A program made the position numbers and the translations under genes. From the NCBI RefSeq assembly GCF_900141665.1, contig NZ_FQYI01000005.1, positions 1 to 64,000 on the forward strand: a stretch of 64,000 nucleotides of DNA. Reading direction: 5' to 3'. The notes below the pieces were generated by a model. That model did not search any database. It worked only from the letters and a program-made list of their open reading frames with translations, and had not been told where the DNA came from. Position 1 is the first letter of the stretch; each line of letters opens with the position of its first letter. Shown here piece after piece: positions 33,889 to 44,093 of the stretch. The stretch comes from Cruoricaptor ignavus. Lineage in GTDB: Bacteria; Bacteroidota; Bacteroidia; Flavobacteriales; Weeksellaceae.

Positions 33889-36090
33889 ATGAATGCTCCC
33901 GAAGCAATTATTGAAAAATTTCAGCTGAAAGATGGGCGAGAAGTGTCCATAGAAACGGGCAGGCTGGCTAAACAGGCCAATGGCTCCGTAGTTGTAAAAT
34001 GCGGCGGCACGATGCTGCTGGCAACCGTGGTGGCGAATAAGGATGCCAACCCCGGTGTGGATTTCCTTCCATTGACGGTGGATTACCGCGAAAAATTCTA
34101 CGCCGGCGGAAAAATTCCCGGCAATTTTTTCAGAAGAGAGGCGAGGCCTTCCGATGAAGAAATTCTGACGATGAGGCTGGTGGACAGGGTTCTGAGGCCG
34201 CTGTTCCCAAGCGATTTCCACGCAGAAGTTCAGGTGATGATTTCCCTGATTTCTTACGATAAAGAGACCCTGCCGGAAGCATTGGCAGGTTTGGCAGCTT
34301 CCGCAGCGATAGCGATTACCGATATCCCGTTCAACGGGCCTATGTCCGAAGTTCACGTCGTTCGTATTGATGGGCAGCTTTCCGTGAACCCAAGCCTTGA
34401 AAACCTGAAAAAAGCCGACCTTGATATTATGGTGGGCGCTACGAAGGATTCCATCGTAATGGTGGAAGGCGAAATGAAGGAAATCACCGAGCAGGAAATG
34501 CTCGAGGCGATAAAATTTGCACACGAGGAAATCAAAGTGCAAATCGAGGCGCAGGAAAGGCTGGCGGCAAGAATTCCGGCTGCTGCGGTGAAGAGAACTT
34601 ACGAGCACGAAACGCACAACGAAGAGCTTCGTGAGCGCATTACGAAAGAGCTTTACGATAAGGTTTACGAGGTTGCCAAAACGCCTTCTGCAAAGGAAGA
34701 GCGCCACGAGAAATTCGGAGCCGTTCTGGCGGATTTCCTTGCGCAGTATTCCGAAGAGGAACTGCTGGAGTACGAGGCATTAGCAAAAACTTACTACCAT
34801 GATGTGGAAAAGGAGGCGATGCGCCAAATGATCCTGAACGAAGGCGTAAGGCTGGATGGCAGGGATCCGAAAACCATCCGCCCTATTTGGTGCGAGGTGG
34901 ATTATCTGCCTGGTGCACACGGCTCGTCCATTTTCTCACGCGGTGAAACTCAGTCCCTTACAGCCGTAACCTTAGGCTCGATGAAGGATGCCAACCTTGT
35001 GGATTCCGTAGCTGCGGAATTTGACGAGAAATTCTTCCTACACTATAACTTCCCGCCGTTTTCAACCGGCGAAGCAAGGCCTTTGAGAGGAACATCGAGA
35101 AGGGAAGTAGGGCACGGCAACCTGGCTCAAAGGGCGCTGAGCAATATGATTCCGGAGGAAAATCCTTATACAATCCGTGTGGTTTCGGACATTCTGGAAT
35201 CCAACGGTTCATCATCTATGGCTACGGTTTGCGCCGGAACTTTGGCACTGATGGATGCCGGCGTTCAGATTAAGAAACCAGTTTCCGGAATTGCGATGGG
35301 ATTGATTACCGATCCAAAATCCGGGAAGTTCACCGTGCTTTCCGATATTCTGGGTGATGAGGATCATCTCGGCGATATGGATTTCAAGGTGACGGGGACT
35401 GCGGATGGAATTACGGCTTGCCAAATGGATATAAAAATCCAGGGACTAACGATGGATATAATGGAAACAGCGCTGGAACAGGCCAGGGAAGGTAGGCTAC
35501 ACATCCTAAATGAAATGATGAAGACGATTTCTGAACCGAGGGAAGATGTGAAACCACACGCACCGAAGATGGAAGTGCTGGAAATTCCGAAAGACTTCAT
35601 AGGCGCCGTGATTGGCCCTGGCGGAAAAATCATTCAGCAGCTGCAGAAGGATACCGATACGGAAATTGCGATTGAAGAAATCGGTGAAATAGGCCGCATT
35701 GAAATTGCGGGCGTTGACCGTGAGAAAATCCGCGCAGCGATTGAGGCCATTAATGAAATTACCTTCGTACCGGTTGTTGGCGAAGTTTACAAAGGCAAGG
35801 TGGTGAAGGTGATGGATTTCGGTGCGTTCATCGCTTTGGCGAAAGGTACGGAAGGCCTTCTGCACATTTCTGAAATCGACTGGAAGCGCACGGAAAAAGT
35901 GCCGTACGCTGAAGGAGACGAGGTGGAAGTGAAATTCCTGGGCTATGATGACCGCAAGAAAATGCGCCTTTCCCGGAAAGTGCTCCTGCCAAGACCACCA
36001 CGACCAGAGAAACCGAAAAATGAGCGCCCGAAAAAAGACAGCGGCAATCCTGAAAGCAGCGAGCAGCAAAACGAAAGCAGCGAAGTATAA
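33889..36090 (+). CDS. pnp: Polyribonucleotide nucleotidyltransferase (PNPase)
   Basis: About 733 residues from the ATG at 33889 ([12 protein letters not shown]). Two RNase PH domains (first about 10-230, second about 310-540, with [16 protein letters not shown] and the phosphate-binding [18 protein letters not shown] region), an all-alpha linker, a KH domain ([17 protein letters not shown]) and an S1 domain ([18 protein letters not shown]). It degrades RNA 3'-5' using phosphate. The tail is rich in Pro, Lys, Glu and Ser. A GTG-initiated extension from 33856 is open but has no conserved residues. A terminator follows. Confidence 0.97.
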   Translation: MNAPEAIIEKFQLKDGREVSIETGRLAKQANGSVVVKCGGTMLLATVVANKDANPGVDFLPLTVDYREKFYAGGKIPGNFFRREARPSDEEILTMRLVDRVLRPLFPSDFHAEVQVMISLISYDKETLPEALAGLAASAAIAITDIPFNGPMSEVHVVRIDGQLSVNPSLENLKKADLDIMVGATKDSIVMVEGEMKEITEQEMLEAIKFAHEEIKVQIEAQERLAARIPAAAVKRTYEHETHNEELRERITKELYDKVYEVAKTPSAKEERHEKFGAVLADFLAQYSEEELLEYEALAKTYYHDVEKEAMRQMILNEGVRLDGRDPKTIRPIWCEVDYLPGAHGSSIFSRGETQSLTAVTLGSMKDANLVDSVAAEFDEKFFLHYNFPPFSTGEARPLRGTSRREVGHGNLAQRALSNMIPEENPYTIRVVSDILESNGSSSMATVCAGTLALMDAGVQIKKPVSGIAMGLITDPKSGKFTVLSDILGDEDHLGDMDFKVTGTADGITACQMDIKIQGLTMDIMETALEQAREGRLHILNEMMKTISEPREDVKPHAPKMEVLEIPKDFIGAVIGPGGKIIQQLQKDTDTEIAIEEIGEIGRIEIAGVDREKIRAAIEAINEITFVPVVGEVYKGKVVKVMDFGAFIALAKGTEGLLHISEIDWKRTEKVPYAEGDEVEVKFLGYDDRKKMRLSRKVLLPRPPRPEKPKNERPKKDSGNPESSEQQNESSEV

Positions 36091-36092
36091 AC

Positions 36093-36125
36093 AAAATCCC
36101 TGGGAATTCTCAGGGATTTTTTTCT
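36093..36125 (+). terminator. Intrinsic terminator after pnp
   Basis: AAAATCCCTG (36093-36102) pairs with CAGGGATTTT (36111-36120), followed by further T residues. Ten perfect base pairs. Confidence 0.9.
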
Positions 36126-36158
36126 GTTTCTAAATTAATTTTGGTGCAACTTTTGATT

Positions 36159-36188
36159 TTGAGCAAACCGCAATTTGTCTTAATTTTG
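36159..36188 (+). promoter_or_regulatory. Promoter of the glucokinase-like gene
   Basis: TTG (36159-36161) and TAATTTTG (36181-36188) are separated by 19 bases, a full match to the Bacteroidota -33/-7 consensus. The ATG is 16 bases after the -7 box. Confidence 0.7.
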
Positions 36189-36204
36189 AACAAAATTTTC
36201 AGCT

Positions 36205-37242
36205 ATGGCAGTTCAGTTCCCGCTCTATTTTCCCGGTAAAAGTTCCGATGCGAAGGATGCAATAAAGGTGCTTGCGGTGGATCTCAGGAAAACGCGTTCC
36301 ACATTTGCAATTTATCAGGTGGAAAACTGCAACCTGAAACTTGAGTGCAGGAATGAGCTGAAAACCGACGAGTTTTCGTCCTTTACAGAAATGGCGAAGG
36401 CTTATCTTTCAACCTGCGATTTGCCTTTTGACCGAGTTTCCATCGCAGTTCCTGGTCCGGTAATTCTGGGCAAGGTGGAAACGGCGAACCTTCCGTGGCC
36501 ACTAGATTTACAAGAAATAACGCAGGAATTAAAGAACGAAAAAGTATGCCTGGTGAACGATATGGAAGCCACGGCCTACAGCCTTGGCGATCTTTCAAAT
36601 TCTGAAGTCATCACAATTCACGCGCCGGAAGAAATAATGCCTGGCAATGTAGCGCTTTTGTCGCCTGGAAACGGTTTAGGTGAAGCCGGTTTGTTTTGGG
36701 ACGGTGCTACGCTTCGCCCTTTTGCAACGGAGGGTGGGCACACGGAATTTTCGCCGAGGAATCCTTTTGAAGTGGAATTTTACCAGTTTCTCAACAAAAT
36801 TTACGGCATCGTAAGTTGGGAGAATGTACTCACAAAATCCGGAATCTACAATATCTACCGCTTCCTTCGTGATGTTGGGAGGCACGAAGAAAAACCAGAA
36901 TTATCCGGCACAATTACGCAGGGCGATTTCATCAAAAATTTGGCAGCAGCAGGAAATGACGAGCCTTCAAGGCTGGTGCGCACAACCTTGGAATGGTTTG
37001 CGGAATTTTTGGCAAGGGAAGCGAATTATCTGGCGTTAAAATTAAAATCAACCGGCGGACTTGTAATCACCGGAGATTTGGCGAAAGAGCTGAGGCATTT
37101 CATCGACGCAGAGCAGTTTTACAAATCGTTCAAAATTTCGGACAAGATGGATAAACTGCTGAAAGACATACCGTTATATTTCGTTTTCAACGACGATGCT
37201 ATTGCAGAAGGTGCCGCACTTTATGGCGCATATTATGAATAA
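36205..37242 (+). CDS. Glucokinase-family protein
   Basis: A 345-residue protein of the ASKHA fold matching the Glk family (PF02685 type): VPGPVILGKVETANLPWPLD, LVNDMEATAYSLG (catalytic Asp), SPGNGLGEAG and TEGGHTEFSPRNPFE (sugar-binding His/Glu). Expected reaction: ATP + glucose to glucose 6-phosphate. The first phosphate motif, normally DxGGT, reads VDLRKTRSTFAIY, so the glycine pair is lost; activity or nucleotide use may differ. It overlaps nothing and is followed 5 bp later by a hydrolase gene. Confidence 0.82.
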   Translation: MAVQFPLYFPGKSSDAKDAIKVLAVDLRKTRSTFAIYQVENCNLKLECRNELKTDEFSSFTEMAKAYLSTCDLPFDRVSIAVPGPVILGKVETANLPWPLDLQEITQELKNEKVCLVNDMEATAYSLGDLSNSEVITIHAPEEIMPGNVALLSPGNGLGEAGLFWDGATLRPFATEGGHTEFSPRNPFEVEFYQFLNKIYGIVSWENVLTKSGIYNIYRFLRDVGRHEEKPELSGTITQGDFIKNLAAAGNDEPSRLVRTTLEWFAEFLAREANYLALKLKSTGGLVITGDLAKELRHFIDAEQFYKSFKISDKMDKLLKDIPLYFVFNDDAIAEGAALYGAYYE

Positions 37243-37247
37243 TTCCG

Positions 37248-37889
37248 ATGAAAGTTTACATGGTGAGCGGACTTGGCGCTGATTTCAAAGCGCTGGAAAA
37301 GCTGCAATTCAACGAAAATATAGAGCCGGTTTTTCTCGATTGGCTAATGCCAGAAGAGCGCGAATCCTTTAACCATTATGTGGAAAGGATGGCAGCCAGG
37401 GTGGATGATTCAGAGCCGTTTTACTTGCTGGGCTATTCTTTCGGCGGCATCATCGTTCAGGAAATTCACAAGCGGAAAGCCGCGGAAAAAGTGGTAATTT
37501 TGGCAAGCATTAAAGCCGGGAAAGAGCGTTCCAGATTTATGGAACTCGGCAGAATTACGATGATTCCAAAGTATTTGCCGGCACGCTTTTACAACCAGAA
37601 AAGTGCGGCGGCCTATGCGGTTGTGCGCCGGTATTTCGATCCTACAAATCCCAAGCTTCTGGAATATTTTACGGTGAGGGAGCCTTATTATCTGAAATGG
37701 TCAGTGGAAAAAATCGTGGAATGGAACGGTGCGGAAAACCCTGAAATCATACAGATAATGGGCGATAAAGACATCGTGTTTCCCATCAAGAATTCTTCGC
37801 CGGATTTCGTGATAAAGGGCGGCACGCATCTTTTTCCCGTGATGAAACCGAAGCCTGTGTCCAAAATCCTGGCGGATATTTTTGTGTAA
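37248..37889 (+). CDS. Alpha/beta-hydrolase
   Basis: A 213-residue small hydrolase. N-terminal VSGLGADFKAL, nucleophile elbow GYSFGGIIVQE (Ser at about 66) and the late MGDKDIVFPI and GGTHLFPV, which supply the Asp and His of the triad. No signal peptide, so cytosolic. The substrate is unknown. The start codon is 5 bp after the glucokinase-like gene, so the two share a transcript. Confidence 0.8.
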   Translation: MKVYMVSGLGADFKALEKLQFNENIEPVFLDWLMPEERESFNHYVERMAARVDDSEPFYLLGYSFGGIIVQEIHKRKAAEKVVILASIKAGKERSRFMELGRITMIPKYLPARFYNQKSAAAYAVVRRYFDPTNPKLLEYFTVREPYYLKWSVEKIVEWNGAENPEIIQIMGDKDIVFPIKNSSPDFVIKGGTHLFPVMKPKPVSKILADIFV

Positions 37890-37941
37890 ACCATTGGATC
37901 AATAAGTTATGAAAAGGCGGAAATTTTAATATTTTTGTCTG

Positions 37942-39360
37942 ATGCAATCCATTAGTGTTTTTGAGATTATCAAGGTGGGCATCGGCCCTTCCAGTTCGCA
38001 TACGATGGGCCCTTGGAACGCCGCCGAACTTTTCATCCAAAAAATTAAACGCGAAAATTCCATTGAAAATGTTCAGGAAGTTTTCGTGGAATTTTTCGGC
38101 TCATTGGCAAAAACGGGAATTGGCCACGGCACCGATATTGCCGGTATGCTGGGACTTTGCGGCTATGATTTTCGCACGATAGATACCGGAAGGATTGATG
38201 AATTCATCGCCGAAATCAAAAATTCGCAAAAACTGAATTTAAACGGTGAGAAAATTCTGCCGTTTGTTTACGGTCATCATCTGATTTTAAACAAGGAAAA
38301 AACTTTGCCGTATCATCCTAACGGAATGATTTTCAGGGCATTGCTGAAAGATGGCTCGGAAATTTCCCAGGATTATTATTCGATTGGGGGTGGCTTTGTA
38401 GCAACGCAGGAGCATACGACGATTGAGAAGCACTGCACGAGAACGCTTTATCCTTGTCATCGTGGCGGTGATATTTTGTTTTTCGCCGAAAGGCTCGGGC
38501 TGAAACGCGTTTCGGATTTGGTTTACCTGAACGAAGAAAGCTGGCGGACAAAAGCGGAGACCGATGAACAGGCGCTTTACATCTGGCAGCAAATTCGGGA
38601 ATGCATATATAAAGGTGTGAACCGCGAAGGAATTTTGCCTGGCGGTTTGAATGTGGTGCGGCGTGCACCGGAAATCAACCGCAGGCTTTTGGGCGGAAAA
38701 AAGTATGGCAACGCTGATGAATGGTTTGAACTTTTGAAGGAGAGTGACGGCAGTTTCAACACGATAAACAAGTGGGTGTCCTGCTTTGCGCTGGCTGTGA
38801 ACGAAGAAAATGCGAGTTTTGGCAGAATCATCACGGCGCCAACGAACGGGGCAAGCGGCGTAATTCCGGCGGTTTTAGCTTATTCGCAGGTTTTCACATC
38901 GTTCAATTCCGATGAAGATGTGGTGAGATTTTTGCTTGTAGCCGGAGAAATCGGAACTTTATTCAAGAAGAACGCCACGATTTCCGCAGCGATGGGGGGC
39001 TGCCAAGCTGAAGTGGGCGTTTCTGCATCGATGGCTGCGGCAGGCCTTACGGAAATAATGGGCGGAACTCCGGCGCAAGTTTTGATGGCGGCGGAAATTG
39101 CGATGGAACATCATTTGGGCTTGACCTGTGATCCGATTGGTGGGCTGGTGCAAATCCCTTGCATCGAACGGAATTCGATGGGTGCGATGAAGGCGATAAC
39201 CGCCGCCAACATTGCGATAGACAGCGACCCTGCGAAAGCGAGAGTGAGCCTGGATGAAGTGATACAATCGATGTGGGATACCGCGCAAAGTATGAATGAA
39301 CGGTTTAAAGAGACTTCGGAAGGTGGGCTGGCCATCGCTGTAAATGTAGCTGAGTGTTAA
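37942..39360 (+). CDS. sdaA: L-serine ammonia-lyase (serine deaminase), single chain
   Basis: A 472-residue protein combining the beta (about 1-160: GPSSSHTMGPWNAAELF) and alpha (about 200-470) parts as in bacterial single-chain enzymes. The Fe-S cluster cysteines are in GGCQAEVGVSASMA, HHLGLTCDPIGGL and VQIPCIERNS. It converts L-serine to pyruvate and ammonia. A -7-like TATTTTTG lies just upstream (about 37929-37936). It starts 52 bp after the hydrolase. Confidence 0.96.
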   Translation: MQSISVFEIIKVGIGPSSSHTMGPWNAAELFIQKIKRENSIENVQEVFVEFFGSLAKTGIGHGTDIAGMLGLCGYDFRTIDTGRIDEFIAEIKNSQKLNLNGEKILPFVYGHHLILNKEKTLPYHPNGMIFRALLKDGSEISQDYYSIGGGFVATQEHTTIEKHCTRTLYPCHRGGDILFFAERLGLKRVSDLVYLNEESWRTKAETDEQALYIWQQIRECIYKGVNREGILPGGLNVVRRAPEINRRLLGGKKYGNADEWFELLKESDGSFNTINKWVSCFALAVNEENASFGRIITAPTNGASGVIPAVLAYSQVFTSFNSDEDVVRFLLVAGEIGTLFKKNATISAAMGGCQAEVGVSASMAAAGLTEIMGGTPAQVLMAAEIAMEHHLGLTCDPIGGLVQIPCIERNSMGAMKAITAANIAIDSDPAKARVSLDEVIQSMWDTAQSMNERFKETSEGGLAIAVNVAEC

Positions 39361-39377
39361 CGAAAATTTAAAATATT

Positions 39378-39734
39378 ATGAAATTAATTGTGAATTTGTT
39401 AATTACGGCGGTTTCTGCCGTTTTGCTTGAGCAGATTTTGCCGGGCATTCAATTTGATAATTTTGGGAAGGCCTGCATTTTCGCTTTGGTGCTGGGGCTT
39501 TTCAATGTTACGATTACGCCTTTGCTGAAGATTTTAGGACTGCCTTTGACGATTTTAACCTTCGGGCTTTTCTCATTGGTAATCACAGCAGCGGTTACGC
39601 TTTTTACGGCTAATATTCTGAACGGTGTGTTTATAGACGGCTTCTGGTGGGCATTGCTGTTCAGTATTCTGCTGTCGTTCGTTACTTCTTTAATCAACAA
39701 AATAATTTATCCCAATAAAAAGTCGTATCGATGA
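39378..39734 (+). CDS. Small membrane protein of the YvlD/'phage holin 4' family
   Basis: A 118-residue protein with four predicted membrane helices (NLLITAVSAVLLEQILPGI, ACIFALVLGLFNVTI, ILTFGLFSLVITAAVTLF, FWWALLFSILLSFVTSLI). The pattern with NxTITPLLKILGLPLTILT matches the YvlD group, often called phage holin, though it is a chromosomal housekeeping protein of unknown role. Its stop overlaps the S9 peptidase start by 4 bp. Confidence 0.85.
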   Translation: MKLIVNLLITAVSAVLLEQILPGIQFDNFGKACIFALVLGLFNVTITPLLKILGLPLTILTFGLFSLVITAAVTLFTANILNGVFIDGFWWALLFSILLSFVTSLINKIIYPNKKSYR

Positions 39735-41734
39735 AAATTAAATTTTTTCTGAGTTTTATTGCGATTTTCATAATATCGGTTTTTAATGGGCAAAATGTGA
39801 TGACACCGGAAAAACTGTGGTCGCTGAACAGGCTGAGCGTGCAGGCTGTGGCACCGGATAATTCTGCGCTGATTTATTCCCTGGCGAAAACCGATTTGCA
39901 AACTGAGAAAAGCAGCAGCGAAAAATTTTTGCTGAACCTGGAAAATAATAGGGCTGAAAAATTGGATTTGGGAAAAAAATCCGTGATACAGTGGGATGCC
40001 AACGGAATTTATGCCAAGGAAAACGGCGTGCTTTTCCTGAGCAAAGATGCCGGAAAAAGCTGGACGGTATTTTATAAAATAGGTGATGATGCGGGGAATA
40101 TCGTGATTTCGCCGGATGCTAAAAAGGTGGCTTTCAGCAGAGAGGTTTTGCTGGAAAAAATTTTGGCGAAAGACAAATACAGCGATGTTCCAAATTCCAC
40201 GGCGCACATTTACACCGACCTAAATCACAGGCATTGGGATGCGTTCAGCGAGGGAAAATTCAACCATATATTCGTCGTGGAAACTTCGCAAAGCGTTGAA
40301 AATGCGACGGATATTCTTGCAGGGAAAAAATGGGATACGCCACAAAGACCCTTCGGAGGAAGTGAAGATTTTATTTTCAGCCCGGATTCTTCGCAGCTAA
40401 TTTTCGTGCTGAAACCATTGAGCGGAATAGAATACGCCAAATCCACCAACACGGATATTTTTGCTTACGACCTGAAAACCAAGGCGTTACGAAATTTATC
40501 GGCATTCAACAAGGGCTACGATGTGAAGCCGAAATTTTCGCCGGATGGAAAATATTTGTCCTGGCTCTCAATGCCGAGAGACGGTTTTGAATCTGATAAG
40601 AATAATCTGATGCTAATGGATTGGAAATCAGGGAAGTACCGGAATTTAACACAGAATTGGAATGAGAGCATTACCGGAGATTTTGCCTGGAACGCGGACA
40701 GCAAAGGTCTGTTTTTCACGGCGGCTTTTCGCGGTTCCAAGCAGCTTTTCGGTGTGGAGATTAATCAGCCAAAAGTAAGGAAAATAGCTGGCGGAAATTT
40801 TGACATCAACAGCATTCACGCGCAAACGAAAAATGCGCTGATTATTGGCAGAACGGACTTTAACCATAATAATGAACTTTTTTCAGCGGATGTAAAAAGC
40901 GGAAAGATGCTGCAGATTTCCGATGTGAACCGTGAAAATTACAGCCAAATTTCGCCATCGAAATCGGAAATGAAAATGGTGAAAACGAGCGACGGAAAGG
41001 AAATGGGTGTTTGGTTCATCTACCCGCCGAATTTTGACCCGAATAAAAAATACCCCGCATTACTGTATTGCCAGGGCGGTCCGCAATCTGCATTAACGCA
41101 GTATTTCTCAATGCGCTGGAATTTCGCTTTGATGGCAGCGCAAGGCTATGTCGTCATCGCGCCAAACCGCCGTGGAATGCCAGGTTGGGGCACCGAATGG
41201 AACGAGGCGATTTCCAAAGATTGGGGCGGGCAACCGATGAGAGATTACCTTGCGGCAACGGATTTTGCGAAGACTCTGCCATTTATCGACGGTGAAAGAA
41301 TCGGAGCTGTGGGTGCAAGCTACGGCGGATACAGCGTGCTGATGCTGGCAGGAATTCACGAGGGAAGGTTCAAAACTTTCATTTCGCACAACGGGCTTTT
41401 TGATATGAAAATGTGGTCGCTGACCACGGAAGAACTTTGGTTTGCAGATTGGGATGCGGGCACGATTTTCGATAAGCCGCTGCCAAAATCCTTCACGGAT
41501 TATAACCCTTCAAATTTCGTGGAAAAATGGAACAGGCCGATGATGATCATTCAGGGGCAGAAGGATTACCGCGTGCCTTACGAGCAGGGGCAGGCAGCGT
41601 TTCAGGCGGCGAAACTCCGCGGATTGAAGGCGAAATTCCTGTATTATCCTGATGAAAATCACTGGGTGCTGAAGCCGCACAATGCGATAGTTTGGCAGCG
41701 GGAATTTTTCGATTGGCTGAAGGAAACGCTTTAA
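39731..41734 (+). CDS. S9-family prolyl oligopeptidase-type peptidase (DPP5-like)
   Basis: A 667-residue secreted protein with a signal peptide (FFLSFIAIFIISVFNGQ). An N-terminal WD40-like propeller (about 30-400; FSPDGKYLSWLS, FSPDSSQLIF) regulates access, and the C-terminal alpha/beta-hydrolase domain holds the triad: Ser in VGASYGGYSVLM, Asp in GQKDYRVPYEQG and His in DENHWVLKP. Such enzymes release dipeptides in the periplasm, useful for protein-degrading Bacteroidota. Its start overlaps the preceding membrane-protein gene. Confidence 0.92.
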   Translation: MKIKFFLSFIAIFIISVFNGQNVMTPEKLWSLNRLSVQAVAPDNSALIYSLAKTDLQTEKSSSEKFLLNLENNRAEKLDLGKKSVIQWDANGIYAKENGVLFLSKDAGKSWTVFYKIGDDAGNIVISPDAKKVAFSREVLLEKILAKDKYSDVPNSTAHIYTDLNHRHWDAFSEGKFNHIFVVETSQSVENATDILAGKKWDTPQRPFGGSEDFIFSPDSSQLIFVLKPLSGIEYAKSTNTDIFAYDLKTKALRNLSAFNKGYDVKPKFSPDGKYLSWLSMPRDGFESDKNNLMLMDWKSGKYRNLTQNWNESITGDFAWNADSKGLFFTAAFRGSKQLFGVEINQPKVRKIAGGNFDINSIHAQTKNALIIGRTDFNHNNELFSADVKSGKMLQISDVNRENYSQISPSKSEMKMVKTSDGKEMGVWFIYPPNFDPNKKYPALLYCQGGPQSALTQYFSMRWNFALMAAQGYVVIAPNRRGMPGWGTEWNEAISKDWGGQPMRDYLAATDFAKTLPFIDGERIGAVGASYGGYSVLMLAGIHEGRFKTFISHNGLFDMKMWSLTTEELWFADWDAGTIFDKPLPKSFTDYNPSNFVEKWNRPMMIIQGQKDYRVPYEQGQAAFQAAKLRGLKAKFLYYPDENHWVLKPHNAIVWQREFFDWLKETL

Positions 41735-41766
41735 AAATCAATTGTTTAACTTTGGAAAAAAGTACG

Positions 41767-42348
41767 ATGGAAATCACGAGCCTGAATCAGCTGGATCTGG
41801 ATAAAACCTACACCTATGCCGATTATCTTCTTTGGAAATTTCAGGAAAGAGTGGAGCTTTTGAAAGGGCGGATTTTCAAGATGAGCCCCGCGCCAAACCG
41901 AAAGCATCAGCGTTCGGCGCAATACATCAATCAGGTTTTGTATAGGTATTTTGAAGGTAATTGTTGCGAAGTTTATTTTGCGCCTTTCGATGTGAGATTG
42001 CCGAGCAAATCGGGTGAAGTTATCACGGTGGTTCAGCCGGATTTGTGCGTGATTTGTGACAGGACAAAACTTGACGACAAAGGCTGCAACGGTGCACCGG
42101 AACTGATTGTGGAAATTCTTTCGCCGGGAAATTCCGCTAAGGAAATGGGCATAAAATTCAATCTCTACGAAGAAAGCGGCGTGCAGGAGTACTGGCTTGT
42201 GCAGCCAGCGGAAAAGGCCATCCTGGTTTACACTTTGGAGGAAGGAAAATTCATCGGGCTGCAACCTGTGACTTTGGGAATGACGGCGAAATCGCGGAAA
42301 TTCGATGGGTTGGAAATTTCTGCCGATGAAGTTTTCCGTGATTTTTAA
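41767..42348 (+). CDS. Uma2-family (DUF820) putative endonuclease
   Basis: About 193 residues from the ATG at 41767. The Uma2 fold is a PD-(D/E)XK-like nuclease: VVQPDLCVICD (the Asp), ELIVEILSPGN (the Glu-x-x pattern), then KFNLYEESGVQEYWLVQP, all in normal order. Function of this family is unclear and no target is known. The earlier start at 41692 lies inside the peptidase gene and was not used. It ends 12 bp before the glycosylase gene. Confidence 0.85.
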   Translation: MEITSLNQLDLDKTYTYADYLLWKFQERVELLKGRIFKMSPAPNRKHQRSAQYINQVLYRYFEGNCCEVYFAPFDVRLPSKSGEVITVVQPDLCVICDRTKLDDKGCNGAPELIVEILSPGNSAKEMGIKFNLYEESGVQEYWLVQPAEKAILVYTLEEGKFIGLQPVTLGMTAKSRKFDGLEISADEVFRDF

Positions 42349-42360
42349 ACCCGAAAATTA

Positions 42361-42855
42361 ATGAGCGAAAATCGGGTTTGTTCGTTTCCGCCGATTATTT
42401 TTCCGGATTCAAAAATTTTGATTCTGGGCTCAATGCCTGGCGTAAAATCGCTGGAAATGCAGCAGTATTACGCTCATCCGCAAAATAAATTCTGGAAAAT
42501 TCTCTTTGCAATCTTCGGTGAAGAATTCACCACGGATTATGAATTGCGCAAGGAATTTTTGGCCGAAAATAAAATTGCAGTGTGGGACACCATCGAAAGC
42601 TGCACGAGGAAAGGCAGCCTGGATGCTGATATCAGGAATGAGGAAGCGAACAAAATCCGTGAGCTTCTGGAAAATCATCCGCAAATCCGGGCGATTTATT
42701 GTAATGGTCAAAAATCTTTTGCCAACACCTTAAAATTACTCGGTAAAGATTTCAGACTTCCAATTTTTGCGATGCCTTCCACAAGCCCTGCCAATGCATC
42801 AATCCCTTACCAAACCAAGCTGGAGCGCTGGAAGGGAATTTTGGAGTTTGTCTGA
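42361..42855 (+). CDS. DNA-deoxyinosine glycosylase (uracil-DNA glycosylase superfamily)
   Basis: A 164-residue protein with the signature ILILGSMPGVKSLEMQQYY followed by AHPQNKFW, which defines the hypoxanthine-DNA glycosylase branch of the UDG superfamily, and the C-terminal MPSTSPANAS. It removes deaminated adenine (hypoxanthine) from DNA in base excision repair. Cytosolic. It is the last gene before a new promoter at 42890. Confidence 0.88.
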   Translation: MSENRVCSFPPIIFPDSKILILGSMPGVKSLEMQQYYAHPQNKFWKILFAIFGEEFTTDYELRKEFLAENKIAVWDTIESCTRKGSLDADIRNEEANKIRELLENHPQIRAIYCNGQKSFANTLKLLGKDFRLPIFAMPSTSPANASIPYQTKLERWKGILEFV

Positions 42856-42889
42856 GAATAACTTTCGGTTGTCCCAAATTGTCAACCGC

Positions 42890-42920
42890 TTGACTTCCGC
42901 TTTTCATTGTCGTATCTTTG
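42890..42920 (+). promoter_or_regulatory. Promoter of queA
   Basis: TTGAC (42890-42894) and TATCTTTG (42913-42920) are separated by 18 bases, a full match to the Bacteroidota consensus. The queA ATG at 42951 is 30 bases downstream. The open frame from 42918 starts inside the -7 box, which argues against that start. Confidence 0.75.
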
Positions 42921-42950
42921 CAGGCTGAATTTTTAAACCGTAATTTAAAG

Positions 42951-44000
42951 ATGAAAACTTCTGATTTTAATTTCAATCTGCCAGACGAACTTTTGGCAGA
43001 GCATCCGTCTGAGCACCGCGACGAAGCAAGGCTGATGGTGCTGGACAGGAAAACGGAAACCATTGAGCATAAGCTGTTTAAAGATGTCATCGATTATTTC
43101 GATGAGGGCGATTTGTTCATTTTCAATAATACCAAGGTTTTCCCGGCAAGGCTGTACGGCCACAAGGAAAAAACAGGCGCGAAAATCGAGGTTTTCCTGC
43201 TGAGAGAGCTGGATTCTGAAACCAGGGTTTGGGATGTGCTGGTAGATCCTGCGCGGAAAATCCGCATCGGAAATAAGCTGTTCTTCACCGAGGATGAATC
43301 GCTGGTTGCTGAGGTGGTTGACAACACCACTTCTCGTGGAAGAACGCTGCGCTTCCTTTATGACGGCAGCTACGAAGAATTCCGCCAGAAACTGAAAGAC
43401 CTGGGCGAAACGCCTCTGCCAAAGTACATCAAGCGACCTGTGGAGCCAGAAGATGCGGAACGCTATCAGACGATTTATGCCAAAAATGAAGGTGCTGTGG
43501 CAGCGCCAACCGCCGGACTTCACTTCTCGAAACACCTGATGAAGCGGATGGAAATCAAGGGCATCAATTTTGCGGAAATCACGCTGCATGTAGGTTTGGG
43601 AACTTTCAACCCGATCGAAGTGGAGGATTTGAGTAAGCATAAAATGGAATCCGAAGAGGTGATTATCACCGAAGAGCAGGCGAAGATCATCAATAATGCG
43701 GTGGACGAAAACAGGAGGATTTGTGCGGTGGGCACTACCACGATGCGTGCGCTGGAAACATCCGTTTCTTCCAACCGGAAAATCGGGCCGTACCAGGGCT
43801 GGACGAATAAGTTTATTTTTCCGCCGCACGATTTTGGCGTGGCAACATCGATGATTACGAACTTCCACACGCCGAAATCTACGCTGATAATGATGATAGC
43901 AGCGTTTGCCGGAAAGGATTTCGTGATGCACGCCTACGAAGAAGCCATCAAGGAAAAATATAAATTTTACTCTTATGGCGATGCGATGCTGATTCTGTGA
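42951..44000 (+). CDS. queA: S-adenosylmethionine:tRNA ribosyltransferase-isomerase
   Basis: About 349 residues from the ATG at 42951 ([19 protein letters not shown]). QueA hallmarks: [50 protein letters not shown] and the C-terminal [18 protein letters not shown]. It transfers the ribosyl moiety of SAM to preQ1 in tRNA, giving epoxyqueuosine. Length is normal. The gene is led by its own promoter. Confidence 0.97.
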   Translation: MKTSDFNFNLPDELLAEHPSEHRDEARLMVLDRKTETIEHKLFKDVIDYFDEGDLFIFNNTKVFPARLYGHKEKTGAKIEVFLLRELDSETRVWDVLVDPARKIRIGNKLFFTEDESLVAEVVDNTTSRGRTLRFLYDGSYEEFRQKLKDLGETPLPKYIKRPVEPEDAERYQTIYAKNEGAVAAPTAGLHFSKHLMKRMEIKGINFAEITLHVGLGTFNPIEVEDLSKHKMESEEVIITEEQAKIINNAVDENRRICAVGTTTMRALETSVSSNRKIGPYQGWTNKFIFPPHDFGVATSMITNFHTPKSTLIMMIAAFAGKDFVMHAYEEAIKEKYKFYSYGDAMLIL

Positions 44001-44093
44001 AATCAAAGATTTTAGAGCCAAAAGTGAAGAATCAGAATTTAAATTAATTCTCTGCTTGTAGAACGGCTCAATTTTCACCTTTTCACTTTTTAA

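Noticed and set aside
39378-39734. Phage holin
   Set aside because: The family name suggests a phage origin, but the gene sits among core genes with a coupled peptidase gene and no phage genes nearby.
42945-44078. Long minus-strand frame opposite queA
   Set aside because: It is antisense to a conserved gene with all QueA motifs and has low-complexity, His- and Arg-rich translation.
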